64,000 bases of DNA from Angiostrongylus vasorum (Eukaryota > Nematoda > Chromadorea > Rhabditida > Metastrongylidae). The notes beneath the pieces are model-generated. The model searched no databases and was not told the origin of the DNA. It worked only from the letters and a program-made list of their open reading frames with translations. Below, in pieces: positions 45,240-57,342 of the stretch. The position numbers were made by a program, and so were the translations under genes. Position 1 is the stretch's first letter. The number at the start of each line of letters is the position of its first letter. Where the stretch lies: NCBI GenBank assembly GCA_018806985.1, contig JADANN010000410.1:62001-126000 (forward strand). Direction: 5' to 3'.

Positions 45240-48010
45240 TTGCGTCCTTGTAGGAGTAATCTTTTGTATACAAGTTCTAAAAGTTGACATGTAAAACGCT
45301 TCTAAATCTGAACACTCATAGACAACTAAATGATTATTCCCGTGTATATGGAAAACTACAGGTGAGAGGTGATGGAAAACGTATATGGACTCACTCTAAG
45401 CCGGAATTCAGCATGCAAATGTCGAATCCCTTTTAAGGTTTCACATCCTGATCGTGGTGAACTTCCACTTCACATTGCAGATACATTTACATTGACATAC
45501 AGATACAACTTTTCAGCCGTTGTAAGGTGGTGAACTATTTTTAAGCTTACACATTACGCAGAAATATCCACAAATGCATAAGTGCGCATGCAGTATAGGG
45601 AGATAAAATCCAGAACACCATTTCAGCCAGAAGTAACCCTAGAATGACAATAGTAATAAAACATATGGGAGATCGAATTACCCACAATATAATATTCAGT
45701 GAAAATTCGACATAAAAAAAGTTAACTGATGGATTTTTACGATTGTGCAGGCACAGGCACGGTATTTCCGAAGTGGTTCGATGAGGTGGTTCCGTTTAGG
45801 CGAAGTGCTTCACCAACTCCATTAAAGCATATATGAATCAATTTATTCCGTCTCAAGAAGCTGAAGAGAATTTTAAGACAGGAAAATGGATTCGGACACA
45901 AGCTCTCTTACTCCACATTGCCTGCTGTCTTGGTGTATGTTTTCGAAATTGACGCATTACCTATCAATGACTATACTTCAAAGATCATCAGATCTACGAT
46001 CCATTTCTGCCAATACCAAGTCAAGAACTTCTCGCAAATACCCTGATTTATTCCTATCTAACTACTCAAATGGGCCGTAGTGTCCAGCTATTCCACCCGT
46101 TTCATTGTTTCTGAAGCGTTATTCGTTGGATATAGTCCAGTTTGCATGTGGGTAGAGCAACGGGTTGAGGATTTGTCTGCGTTTCTTCTTACTGTCATTT
46201 TAAAGGAGGCTCGAGCATTGTCATAGTTGGGATCGCGTAGCATCCTTGATAGGGTGTTTAGGGTCCTCAACACTGCAAGTCATTGATCCTTGTGGATTGG
46301 AATGTTTGCTATATTTCAACTAGTATTCTTCCAAAACGGCTCTCGTATCTGTGGCTCACGTGACTTTTGCGATTAGTCCATAAACAATCGGTACATAATA
46401 GAGATGATATAATAGTTAAAATCCACAATGACATGTACAGATAACCAAACCACTCGGTGCTTTCATTTAGCGAAACTCCGGACATCTCTTCCACGCATAC
46501 TTCTCTCCCAAATCACTCTTATGGTCAACAAGAATACAAAATGCGCAGGTTACACTATAGTTTTGATTTTGCTCTTACTAACTTTTGGTATCATAAGGGA
46601 ACGTTAACAAAGTGTAGAAGATGGAGTTGAAACATTGCGGTTCACGAAAATTGGTTCAAACAGAACAATGGTTTAGAAAACGGTTGACCACCTGAATAAC
46701 TGGAAGATAAAACGCATGCAGCTCCTTCACAGCATGCAATTCTAACCAACCATCATCATCAGGCCCCTAAGGAATGACTATATTTGCGAGCACAGAAACA
46801 ACAACAACTTGTAAACCAGCAACCGACCAGTGTCCACTATTAAGTTGCATGTGGGTAGGATTTTCGTCTGGAATTCAAGTTGGATGATAGTTTCGATGGT
46901 CAACTTCGACTGAAGAACATAAGAAAATCATAGCGGAAACACACAAGGGTGAAGTCCTCTATGACCAAAGAATCATTCTCGTGGCTGTATGATGATACAT
47001 GATTGCACCTAAATTAGCCAATAATTCAGAATAAAAATTCCGTAAGACAAACTCCACAATAACAATAATATATCTTAGCAACAGAAGACCTGTTTTCTTC
47101 GTCCCACCGATGCTCTTTTTTGCACAGCCTATCAGGTATTCATTAGGAGAAGTATGACCTCCGTCCCTATGTGTAGTATCAGGGTACCATTATGCAAAGG
47201 TACAAACGATCTCCTTTTGCGAGAAACTCGACCTAACGGCTCCTATTCCCTGCATTCTCCTTCGGGAGCTTTTCTACCACTAGCGCTGTTATATTTGATT
47301 TAATACCCAGATCCGATCGAGCAATGTGTACATGTCGACCTACTAAGCAGCACAGGTTGTGCATCCGGACGAAAGCTCTTTTATAAATCCTTCTTGATTC
47401 TTCTCTGTGCTAAATATAAAAATCGCATTTGTCAAGGAAACCAATTTAATCTTTCTATAGGCTGAACATTTAACCGAGTCATACTTTCATTTACCTATCT
47501 GCTTTCACACAGTTGTTCTATTCCACCCAGTTCGCAACACTAATCATCACTACTAAATTGTTATTTATAACTTACAAATCATCACTTATTCACAGAGTGT
47601 ATCCCTAGCAAGGCAAAAAGTACAAATTTAACAAAATATTAGATAGCAATACAAAAAAAGGAAGTTGGAGGAACGCTAGTTGAACCTACCATTCTTTCTT
47701 ACTTTCCAGTATGAACTGAATAATTCGAAAAAGCACGGTAAAATAATCCTGCACAGATTAGAAAGCTAAAGAATGACAACAAAGACATAAATTCAAAAAT
47801 CCAAGATGTATCAACAAAGCGACTACGAGAAATAAAGAACTGATGACACAAGGAATATAAAGCTGGACATACGAATGAAATATGTGCGAAATCCAAAAGC
47901 GAACATACACCTATGAAAAGAAACCAAGTTATTTAAAAACAAATACCTATTATAAAGACGATGACACTAAGTCCAGCATGAAGTACGAGTAAGACAGTTC
48001 TGCACGAACA
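45240..48010. other. Intergenic stretch, no gene supported
   Basis: Short frames only. The 3' UTR of the coiled-coil gene would lie just below 48,020. Confidence 0.45.
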
Positions 48011-48019
48011 ACAAGAGAT

Positions 48020-48116
48020 TTACGACAGCTGTACGTACACAATAGGAGATCCGCCCTGAGACGATTGTGAAACCGCAATGGGTTCAGGGAGCCTGTATAC
48101 AACGGAATCCATTGCA
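48020..48116 (-). CDS. Coiled-coil gene terminal exon
   Basis: Of the clustered acceptor dinucleotides (ttctagagag), the third gives 31 codons ending IVYVQLS-TAA. The first gives a 12-residue tail and the second a longer unrelated tail, so the exact splice is uncertain. Confidence 0.5.
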
Positions 48117-51100
48117 CTCTCTAGAATATGAAAATGAAGAAAGTATAAAAGATAGGTGAACTCACCGGACATGCAAAATGAATTCGAGAATGAGCATTTG
48201 TACTTCAATATCAATGGCATTGTCGGTAACAAAAAAACCGGGAACCATCATTTCCGAAAGAGCAAGCTGTTGGCGTTTGAAGTAGTCATCGAGAACACTG
48301 ACGATGTAGGTGTCATGCTCAAGCAATTTCTCCTCGATTTGAGAGTCTTGTTGTAGAGTACTAAGATAATGACGACGATTTTGGTAGAGCGCCCTAAACA
48401 TATGTTTAATTCTAAGTACCAAACAATTGTCATAGAAAACAATGGGAATCAAAGCTCATACTTTCCGCGTTGAACAATCCCTTAAGGATGCGCCATGCAT
48501 TCGACTTCCTTAAGCATCGCTTGAAGATGACTGAGTATGGTCTTTACAAAAACTCGCGGTGGCCCACCAATATATTGAGCTAGTGCTGCTATCCTCCCAG
48601 ACAAGTCTGGTACCAATTTGCCGACCCCGGAGAGACGGAGGGCTTGGTGGGCCAAGAGCGCGGGAAACGATCCTATGTGTATTGCAGGGCGCCTCCTACC
48701 AATGCGCTACACGGCCAGGTACTTCCGGATAGAGAATATAAACTTTCCTTAATATAAATAGAATAGAATAAAACTTCATATACATCCATCTCACTTAGTG
48801 AATGACACTGACACTGCGAACGAACCTCTTCGACGAATTCTACTTCTTGCCGATAGGACAACAAGCCAAAAAAAGGCTACGCATGAAACTACCTCTCAAG
48901 GGCGCATTGCTCCTCTCGCATGTGAATTACTCGTTCCTGTAACGAGCGATGGCCACTCCAAATCTTATCCACTAGAGAATTACCCAGCCCGTAGATGAAT
49001 CGACGACGGATGTACGGCAGTTGCTCCTCCAAAAAGTGTGATAACTGGTGATCGACGTAGCAGGCCATAGAACTTCCCTTCAAAGAATACACGATTGACA
49101 CGCCAAATTACTAAGTTATAGAATAGGCACAGGAGAAAAAAAACAAAAGAAAAAAAAAAGAAAAAAAAAGCAAGGAGTTCAGAATAGTAAAAACGGACCG
49201 GAGAGTGGCGAAGATGAAACGATGTGCATGTAAGACAGACGTTCTGTTCAGTAGCCATACAGGATAAAGGATAAAGCTCTCGGGTTGATCCATCCTTTAG
49301 TGATGCACCATGCATTCGACTTCACTAAGCATCGTTCGGAGGTGACTGAATGCATATCTGGCCTTTACAATGACTCAGGGTGGCCTACAGATGTATCGAG
49401 GCAGTGCAACTACCCTCCTAGACAACTCTGGTAGCAATTTGCCGATCCCGGTCGGAAGGAGGGCTTGGTGGGACAGGGGTGCGGGAATCGATCCCATGTG
49501 TATTGCAGAACACCTACAACCACTGCACCACATGCGCCCTTTCAGTGGCCACAAAACAGAAAATGACCAACTACGAAACAAAACGGTTACTACTTCTAGA
49601 GCCAAGTTTGTAAACCAGACAGTACAAACAAACAAGGACAGCTTTTCTAGACACCATTGTGCATAATGCGGTCATAGAGAGAACACCGATGTTTAATGGA
49701 GCCCATATTCACGTTGGAGCACAATTGCTGTCCGTTTCCGTTTCCAAACTGTAGTTGGCAAGCTCGCTACACGGTCTTTTTCTCATTGTGTCGACAAAAA
49801 AAATGTTAGGAATGGTATGAAGAGTCGGCCCACACCGAGATTAACTACCTTTATTCACCGCATTGTATTTTTGTTTATTTTGCTTCGTTTGTTTTGTTAT
49901 TTGTTCAGGATATCATGTATTATCCACCCAACGCTTTACCGCCTCATCGTGGCTGGAAGATGTTCCTGTGTGTCGGGCTGCGGTGTACAGCGGATGGATT
50001 CATTCCCCCAGCAGGGTCTCCTAAGCTAAGAAAGAGTCCAGCGTTTCCATCAGGAAGCCTAGCTAAGAGTAAACCAATACCAGGATTCTTCACCGTCCTG
50101 GTATCAAACCGGTCGCATGGTAGCAAATCTCCCTCTGAGCCACAAGGACGGAGACTGCCTGTGGCGGTGACGACCTTGGGAGACTTTGGCCTGGCTGACC
50201 CTGGAATTAAGGGAACCACGATGGCTAAACCAACTAAGCTCCGAAGAGTGGAAATTATGCTGGGGCACGCACAACCAGTGAAAATGGGCCATCTAAATAT
50301 CTGAGTAAGTATCATGTATTTTAGGCTAGCAAAGCGATGGAATTTGAGATGGCAGAGTGCACCATGTGGTTGTTTCCCACGCAATACCATGTTGTGAAAA
50401 ACTCTACTAGCCACTAAATAGAAAGTTCACGCTGTGATTTCGACTATAGCGTCAGCTTAACTGGGTCCAGTGCCTACTTGTGCTATTCAGATCGATCCCT
50501 TTGATGGATGGTTGCCGATGGCATTGGTAGATAGAAAGCTAGCAGAAAGAAAGCCGACACTCATGACCTTAATGATGTAGTGGTGAACACGTTAACCCCA
50601 GGAAAGAGTAGTAGCATGTTCGATCTTCACCGCAGACACCTGCGGTCCGGTGTTTTGCGATCATCTCAGCATCACTGTAGTAAGCAGTCTATTTAAAAAA
50701 ATTTGAAGGTGGCATTATTTTCCATAACAATCACGATGCCCAACCATTATGAAAAAACATGTTTTTTACTTATGTTAGAAAGAGTTTATCGGTAGGAGAT
50801 ATCTGTTCACTTGTCTTCGAATATGATCATTGTGACTAGGATTACAAAAGAATATGGTTTATTCTTTCGTCGATGACATATCGTCGTTTCCCTTTTAATA
50901 CACCGACGTTACTATCTTACTGACCGAAGTCCACTGTGGAAAGGCCTAAGTTAAAGAAGAAGAAAACAAGGTATTCTATTGTGGTGGTGGTTACAGTTAA
51001 TTGAAGATGTTGCTCTTTGCTTTCACCTGAGCTCATCAGAACTAACAGAATGGCAGTTGTTTCTATGTAATCTAAGAGTTTTAAATAGTCAGCGAATGTT

Positions 51101-53142
51101 AGAAGAATGGTAAGCTGTATTTCCAGGATGTTTTGACAGCCTGTCACTTGGTTTTAACAAAGTCAAGAAAAAAGTACCAGAAAAATTAGACTTCATCACT
51201 TCAAGGCTTATCATGCAACTAAAAAATCTCTTTACACTCAAGTCATAACATCATGAAGCTTTCTCTCTTTTGTTTCCGTTGTATATGGCAAAGATCACAA
51301 CGTCTCCATCAAGGTTCCTCCTTCTTGTCCTAGAATTACCTCTAGAAAATTGCGTTTAAATAACGGCTGCTCTAACAACACTACCGATTCGGAAAAAAAA
51401 ACAGAGAGCCATTAGTTAAAAATAGACTCACAACAGTTCTGATCGATCAACGATTCAGTTGCAAATGAATCGTTGGCGGAAATTATATTCCTTAACTTCT
51501 GCCTCATCTCACTCAAGGATTGTTGAAGGTCTTCAACTCTGGCTAATTGCTTGTCCCGCTCTTCACTGAAACATTAGTATTGTTGTAACTCAATTATCAG
51601 TACTAATTACTTACTAATATTGGTAAGGAATTGGGACCATGACGCAAAAATCTTTTTTCAATATGTAAACACAGTGTGATGATTCGAAACAAATTAAATA
51701 AAAAGGATAAAGCTCTCGGCGTTGATCAATCCTTGAGGGATGAGCGATGCTTTCCACTTCATTAATTATCGCTGGAACTGATTGAATTCATACCTGGCCT
51801 ATATAATGATTCGCGGTAGCTTAACGATGTAACGAGCCACTGTAGCTCTCCACCCGGTCAAGTCTGACACCAGTTTGCCGAGAGGGATGGAGGGCATGGT
51901 GAGCATGGGGCGCGGGGATCGATCTCATGTTTATTGCAGAGCGCCTCCGACCGCTGCTTTACATGCTTTCCTTAGAACAGGTTATAAAGTAGAGTCCATG
52001 AATCTCTTTTCCACAAAACACTGTCGGCGGCCTAGTGATAAGACCATGTGTACCATTCACAGGCAGTGGATGAGAACTCCAGTCAAAAGGTGTCATTCAC
52101 TTGCTCGCTGCGACTCTGAAGGAGTCGAAAACGTCGAAACGTCGTCCGAATAAATATTTTTACACCGATCTTGTGCTAGCTCATCCATTTACCTCAGAAG
52201 AACCTATTGCTACCTCGTCGACACTGATAACAGGTCATCTTCTAGAATGCAATCAGTGGAAGACTAGTAAGACCATATTATTGAAGAGGAAGAGAGACAA
52301 ACTCTTGACGCTACTGCTTCTCAACAGAATTGACAGAACAGTAAACGATGGACATCCATGTTGGTGAACACACTTTCCAAAATGATCCAATAATTATGAT
52401 CATCAACGGCGCTAAGGAAACTTATTTCGAAGTATGGCTTGAGTATAAGATGCCGCATTGTCTCAGTCTTAGATTGAGAGAGAAAGCAGTACTGATCAAC
52501 CATCATGATTTTTTATTCGTTTATTTGCTTCCTTATATGATAGGGGGCGCGTGTAGCGCAGTGCTTAGAGGTGCGCTGAAATACACATGAGCTCGAAGCC
52601 GCCTCCCAGACCCACCAAGCCCTCCATCCCTTCCAGGTCGGCAAATTGGTACCAGGATTGTCAGGGAGAATAGTAGCACTCGCTCGTTAATATCTAACTA
52701 TTGTTAATGAAGTCGAATGTGTGGCGGATCCATCAGGAATTGATCTGCGCCAAGAGCTTCATCTTTTTATTTTTTTATATAGCATATGTAGCATATTCAC
52801 ATAGGATGATGTTGTTCTCACTCACCTCATGCGATGTTTCTTCGCATCTTCGTCAACGCTAGAGGTAATAACTAATGCCAAGTTTTCTCTTATCGTCGAG
52901 AAAAGACATTCAACAGCTTTGCAGTTGTCCTCGGTTTGTCTTAATAGCAATTTTCAATGCTGTTTTTTAAATGGTACTCTAGTACTAGGCGTAAAGTTTT
53001 CAAAAATTCTTACTTGATCATCGATCGACAAGATTTTAGTCTTTCTAAGGCTACTTGTGTTTCGGTTACGTAGTCTTGATCCAACTCCACTTCATATGAT
53101 TCCATATGGCTTCTCATTTCCTTTGAGCCGTTAGGAATTGAG
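48020..53142 (-). CDS. Coiled-coil protein, 3' part of gene (7 exons, with stop)
   Basis: Minus-strand exons: 53142-53014, 52939-52826, 51565-51432, 51140-50995, 49077-48893, 48393-48166, 48116-48020. Every junction has matching phase and the joined frame is 344 codons including TAA. The first three and the sixth have strong splice sites. The fourth (50995-51140) has a weak GTAACC donor and is the least certain interior exon; the last exon could use one of three closely spaced acceptors, only one of which keeps a long frame. The protein is Glu/Lys/Leu/Gln-rich with heptad-like stretches such as EERDKQLARVEDLQQSLSEM and LQQDSQIEEKLLEHD, and ends in a short Ser/Gly/Pro tail. I do not recognise the family; a cytoskeletal or scaffold role is only a guess from composition. 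The 5' exons lie above 53,142 and were not found. Confidence 0.72.
48166..48393 (-). CDS. Coiled-coil gene exon
   Basis: The acceptor is tatgtttag and the donor GTGAGT. 228 nt, phase 2 in and out. The longest coding exon of this gene, with QDSQIEEKLLEHDTYIVSVL followed by a more globular-looking hydrophobic segment. Confidence 0.8.
48462..48716 (-). repeat. SINE-1 copy
   Basis: Minus strand, good identity throughout (gccatgcattcgacttcc ... ccaatgcgctacacgg). In an intron of the coiled-coil gene. Confidence 0.85.
48893..49077 (-). CDS. Coiled-coil gene exon
   Basis: The acceptor is tctttgaag and the donor GTAGTT. 185 nt, phase 0 in and phase 2 out. It encodes HQLSHFLEEQLPYIRRRF and MREEQCALE. 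The donor is imperfect, but the AG+G codon join to the next exon is exact. Confidence 0.7.
49133..49173. repeat. A-rich tract
   Basis: aaaaaaaacaaaag-type tract; on the minus strand it is the pyrimidine-rich run upstream of the coiled-coil exon at 49077. Confidence 0.8.
49261..49540 (-). repeat. SINE-1 copy, full length
   Basis: Minus strand; tail aggataaaggataaagc, head ccactgcaccacatgcgccc. Intron of the coiled-coil gene. Confidence 0.85.
49930..50312 (+). repeat. R-family repeat
   Basis: cccaacgctttaccgcctc to atctgagtaagtatc. In an intron of the coiled-coil gene. Confidence 0.75.
50565..50690 (-). repeat. P-family repeat, 5' truncated
   Basis: gtagtggtgaacacgttaac, ttcgatcttcaccgc and gacacctgcggtccgg followed by ttttgcgatcatctcagc. 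Confidence 0.6.
50995..51140 (-). CDS. Coiled-coil gene exon (candidate)
   Basis: The acceptor is aagtgacag and the donor a weak GTAACC. 146 nt, phase 1 in and phase 0 out, exactly the bridge needed between its neighbours. It encodes a Leu/Ile-rich helix. An alternative donor GTGAAA inside it would break the phase. Confidence 0.45.
51432..51565 (-). CDS. Coiled-coil gene exon
   Basis: The acceptor is atgtttcag and the donor GTGAGT. 134 nt, phase 2 in and phase 1 out. Strong heptad-like composition (EERDKQLARVEDLQQSL). Confidence 0.8.
51702..51967 (-). repeat. SINE-1 copy, full length
   Basis: Minus strand; aaaggataaagctctcgg tail and gaccgctgctttacatgc head. Intron of the coiled-coil gene. 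Confidence 0.85.
52095..52165 (+). mobile_element. Possible Penelope terminal relic
   Basis: CTGAAGGA at 52116-52123 (one base inserted in the box), an imperfect stem and GAAACGTC at 52136-52143, followed by ataaatatttt as in other copies. Weak. Confidence 0.3.
52160..52400 (+). pseudogene. Non-LTR reverse transcriptase fragment (N-terminal block)
   Basis: The plus-strand frame has QWKTSKTILLKRK and then LLNRIDRTVNDGHPC, with the intervening NYRPI block deleted. This resembles the RT N-terminal region (QWK...KKGD...NYRPIxLL...EQAG). Degraded, and it lies in an intron of the 48-53 kb coiled-coil gene. Confidence 0.45.
52545..52771 (+). repeat. SINE-1 copy with internal deletion
   Basis: Intact head (gcgcgtgtagcgcagtgc) and tail; about 50 bp between gctcg and gttaatgaagtcg are missing. 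In an intron of the 48-53 kb gene. Confidence 0.8.
52826..52939 (-). CDS. Coiled-coil gene exon
   Basis: The acceptor is gctattaag and the donor GTGAGT. 114 nt, phase 2 on both sides, open only in the frame given by the preceding exon. It contains VECLFSTIRENLALVIT. Confidence 0.78.
53014..53142 (-). CDS. Coiled-coil gene, first visible exon
   Basis: The acceptor is atgtgcag and the donor GTAAGA. 129 nt, phase 2 in and out. It encodes an acidic helical segment (MESYEVELDQDYVTETQ) followed by a basic end. Confidence 0.75.
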
Positions 53143-53984
53143 CTGCACATTGAACAAATAATTTCGATCGGTGTGGTAACAATTATAAGAAAGAAAACGT
53201 GGACAAAAGAATGAGAGAATGTGAAAATCCGCAGAACTGAGACGTCTGGGGAGAAGAGGACGTTCCTTGGAAAATATTCGATCAATATTGGGCTTTTTCG
53301 CTCCGTTGTTACACATCTCACGATATCGAGGGCTATAGGGATCGATTCGGTTTCGACTGCCAGACATAGCAGGGAGAGAGAGAGGAAAGCAAAAAGCAAA
53401 CAAACAAAATATGTTGAGCAGAAGTTGTAGAGAAGTTTCTGTGATATAAACACTTTCAGTAGTGTTTTCGATGAAGTGCTTCTAGTTATTGATTGATTGT
53501 ATATTAAATAGTACTCGTCCTGATGAATTTTGTGAAAAATTAAAATAGTAATAAAACAAGAGAAGTGAAAAATGCAATGTCAGGGTTGAAAGTCAGTGAA
53601 CATCCAGTGACGATGAACTAACTGACTGACCGCTTTCTAAAGAGATCCCCGAAAAATGTTGATGAGAGCAGCAAATGGTTCGACAGTGAACAAATCTAAA
53701 AGCTATAAAAAAAAACAATCTGATGCAACAGTTCAAGAATCTGAGGAGTGGTAGGGAAGTGGTTGGCAATCATAACTGCTCAAAAGCCTCTACAGCTTAA
53801 CATCATTCAGTATGGATTAAAGTAATAGTAATTGTTGTGGCTCAACATCGTCACTGTTCTTCGTATGCAACTTCTACCCACCTATCCTGGTAATGAATTA
53901 CTTTGTGATACTTCATATAAGAGGAAGCTCTGAAATCGACGTTCTTATTATTATCGTCTTTATGACAAAACCTTTAGATTAAAT

Positions 53985-54058
53985 TTTTACTATTATCATT
54001 ACTATTAATATTACGTTTATGCTACTACTATTATTATTGTGACTGCGTTGCTACTAAT
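53985..54058. repeat. Imperfect ATT/ACT microsatellite
   Basis: tattatcattactattaat-type run immediately before an R-family copy. Confidence 0.75.
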
Positions 54059-54074
54059 ACTTTCATTCTCACTT

Positions 54075-54462
54075 GTTTGGATAATTGAATGGCTCACGTT
54101 CACTGGCTGTGCAGGCCCCAGCGTAATCTCCATTTTTTTCGGAGTTTTGCCGGTTTAGCCATTATGGTTCTCTGGAGTCTCGAGATCAGCCTGACCAATG
54201 TCTGCCCCACGTCGTCAACACCAGAGGCAGTCTCCGCCCATGTGGATCAAAGGGAGATTTGCCACGATGCGAATAGTCTCACATCAGGAGAGTAATGGAT
54301 CCCTATATTGGTTTATACTTGGCTTGGCTTTCTGATGGAAACGCCGGATTGCTTCCCAGATTGGGAGACCTTGCTGGTGAAATGATTTCCCACGCTGTAC
54401 ATCGCAGCCCGACACCCAGGAACACCTCCCGGCCACGATTATGTGGTAAACCGTTGGAAGAA
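54075..54462 (-). repeat. R-family repeat
   Basis: Reverse oriented: ggctcacgttcactggc at the 3' end and ggtaaaccgttgg at the 5' end. Confidence 0.75.
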
Positions 54463-55059
54463 TTTTTTATAGCTATTCTGGATTTCGCCACATATTTTCC
54501 AAGAACTCAACCTGAATGTGGGTCCTAAAATTTCTTTATACATGGGTGGGTGGGGGAGAGCAGGGAGCAATCCTATAGGAGTGAGTTGGCATCCATTCAT
54601 TATCTTTGTGGCTGTTCAATATACCATGGAAAGGTACAAATGTTAGGGGTCTGTCGGATACAGACTGTTGTGAAGTTGATATATTGTGAATGGGCTGTTT
54701 TTCCAGGCGGAGTTAATTCTGTCGGCGAAAGACCGCTGCTGATGAAATAATCAGCACCGGAGCGACTTTTGGCACTTAGAAGGAAGCAGTTATGTCTTTG
54801 CTCCACTTAAACACCGAATTTCTAGACTCAGAGACACATTTTTTGCAGTGATAAATTGGTAAATCAGTGAAACGACTTTTGTGAGTAAGCTGTGAACTGT
54901 ACATTTGCGTACTGGACGTAATGAAAACTCTGTCTTTCAACGGACTAGACGTTCATCTATGTGTTTCCACATAGTATGCCTTATTTCGAATCCCTGTTGT
55001 CCTAGTATTCGGTTGCTACTACAAAAAATAGAAATAAGTAAATTTATTTGTGTTTTTTT

Positions 55060-55210
55060 ATTCTATTTTGCATGACCCGTTATCACATCTACTGCGCGGA
55101 TCCCAGCACTTTCTACGTTCTATTCTTTTTCGTCGCATTCAGTCCACAATATTCTTCGAACATTTCGCGTCTTGTTTCGGCTGCTGCTTGAGGGTTTTGT
55201 CATCTTCATG
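55060..55210 (-). repeat. SINE-2 3' fragment
   Basis: On the minus strand ctcaagcagcagccgaa, agaatattgtggactgaatg and gtgctgggatccgcgc match the 3' half of the 3.1-kb copy. Confidence 0.6.
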
Positions 55211-55214
55211 AATG

Positions 55215-56465
55215 TCGTATGATGATGGTAGAGTCGATTCTTCTTGCAATCTTCGAGATACTCGGGCTACGGCGTTCCACGTAGATTGGGCTGCAGCGCT
55301 GGAGAGGAGATAAAACTAACGCCGTTGTTTCCTGATGGACTGCGTCACCAACCATCGCTCTACCCTTCCACTATTACTACTGTTATTAGTATTACACCAT
55401 TGTCACACTGCTGCTGCACTGTTATTATAATAATTCCCATGCCATTATTATTTTCTCCAATTGTTTATCGCCTCACCGTGAGTTTACAGATATTGAACTT
55501 CGACATGGATTGAATGTTTCATTCCGCAGCAGTGCTACACATTGACAGATGCGGAAGTCCAGCTAGTAACGAAGCTGTTCTGCAACAGAGCTTGCCGACC
55601 AACACGTGGCCACTTCCTTGTCAAGACCAGTTAAAAAAAGACATCCTACCAAATCTGCGACGTTCTTTGTAAGCCCATCATGCAGTGAAACTATTCAGGG
55701 CTCGAGTATACAACACGATTTGTCAAAACTGCTTTTGGCGACTAAATGACCACTATAGAGACGATTCGCTAACTGATAGCAAAGAATACTGTTTATCTCC
55801 TGATATTGTTACCCTTCAATGCTCTCAACCTACCATGAAATTACTTCATCCACCGTAATTCAACCTCCTTAGAGCCACGTCTTCCACCGATTGATTGCTG
55901 CCAAACTTTTGGGCACTCCAAGTCGCCGGCAATCCATATCCAGCATGGGCACCCCGTGATCTCCTGCATGAATCGATCACATGAGCATCTAGAACTTTCG
56001 GATTCAGAGACTTCGAGACACATGTCCACTCGAAACGAAACGTAGATCACCATCCAGTTGTAAATCCATCTCTTCTCGTCTCATCTTAGGCTCCACTTAG
56101 TGTGTACTAGTTTCAGTGGAGTTGTAGTTGATGTCAGACAGCAAGAAATCTTCACTGAATTAGCCCTTACAGCCATGGCTAGCCTATCGAGCACTTTTCA
56201 TACAAGTTGCTCTACTTACTCGATGATTAATGCGGCTTGCTACTGGGAATGGTAGTAGGTGATATTCCCACCAGTCATTCCCAAGTGAGTGATTTGTCGC
56301 GAGCGATAATGCGGCACATTTTCAAGTTCCCTGAGTTTGCTCCGTGATTAAAAAAATTGGGCATAAAACAGCGTTAACATCTCTAATGGTTTTCCGAACT
56401 ATGAGTCTGCAGAACAGAGAAGCGTTTCGTCAATCATACAGATTTTTCTGGACATCAGTCAGCAG
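55215..56465. other. No gene supported
   Basis: A CTG/ATT microsatellite at 55370-55450 and a 70-codon minus frame at 55841-56053 with many Cys but no splice-consistent context. Confidence 0.4.
55455..55530 (+). repeat. Possible R-family 5' fragment
   Basis: ccaattgtttatcgcctcac resembles the R start after a CTG/ATT-rich microsatellite; the similarity fades quickly. Confidence 0.25.
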
Positions 56466-56469
56466 GCAA

Positions 56470-56570
56470 AAGGTTGCTATTGTACTGATTAATCACAATA
56501 ACTGACTTTTCGGCAAATTTTGCCTTTTTTCAGAGCCAGGAAAGGTCGAAATGACATGAAGTGACTAATA
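56470..56570 (-). mobile_element. Degenerate Penelope terminal fragment
   Basis: The minus strand reads ccaggctctga then an altered CTGAAAA box, a GGC...GCC stem and GAAAAGTC. Clearly related to the 23.9- and 61.0-kb segments but with both ribozyme boxes damaged. Confidence 0.45.
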
Positions 56571-56812
56571 CTTTTGTTACCTTCTGTAATACTTCCGTAA
56601 GAAGAGAGCAGGAGGAGAAATCTCTGAACTTGGCGCAAAAAATAGGACAGTTGCTCGAGATAGGTTTAGAGGAAAAAAGGAGCTACATAGAGATAAGTCT
56701 AGCGAAATAAGTCTAACACATTACCGAACAGATAACTTTAAATGAAGAAACATTAACCTCTGCTTTTATTTCTTTTGGCGGTGGTAAGGCTAAAATGATG
56801 AATAGAATTAGC

Positions 56813-57342
56813 AATTTTGACTTATTATTTACTGCCTACTCTTTTTAGCGGCAGGCTATATACTGCGAAATATAACTTTAATGATGCTGAGATATTTGCA
56901 AAACTCCGGACCGCAGGTGTCTACGGTGGGGGAACGAACGCCCTATTGTCCTTTCCGGGGAGTAGCGCCCATGCGGGTCTTTCGTTTCGCCTGTCTCTCA
57001 GCTAAATCTATCGATCTTTTGCCATCGGCAACCACCCGTCAGCGGGATTGATCTGGGGGGCCCAAATCGGCAACGAACCCAGTTAAGCTGAGGCTGCAGT
57101 TATAATCACAATTTTGACTTATTATTTACTGCCTACTCTTTTTAGCGGCAGCGTATATATTGCGAGATATAACTTTAATGATGCTGAGATATTTGCAAAA
57201 CTCCGGACAGCAGGTGTCTACGGTGGGGGAACGAACGCCCTATTGTCCTTTCCGGGGAGTAGCGCGCTCACCACCACACCATGCGGGTCTTTCGTTTCGC
57301 CTGTCTCTCAGGAGTTTTGCCAATATCTCAGCATCATTAAAA
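56813..57342 (+). repeat. P-family tandem dimer, unit 297 bp, with flanking 12-bp duplication
   Basis: Unit 1 is 56813-57109 and unit 2 begins at 57110 with near-identical sequence for about 170 bp. Unit 2 ends with a 31-bp inverted repeat (57174-57204 against 57311-57341, 30 of 31). The pair is flanked by aatagaattagc at 56801-56812 and 57343-57354. Unit 1 carries an extra linker (caaccacccgtcagcggg...) where the second inverted repeat should be. Confidence 0.8.

Noticed and set aside
51000..51045. ctgatgagctcagg followed by gaaagc (minus) as a hammerhead
   Set aside because: No stem II pairing and GAAAG instead of GAAAC; it also overlaps the candidate coding exon.
54720..54775. ctgctgatgaaataatcagc palindrome as a ribozyme or terminator
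   Set aside because: A simple hairpin without the GAAAC box or any repeat copy.
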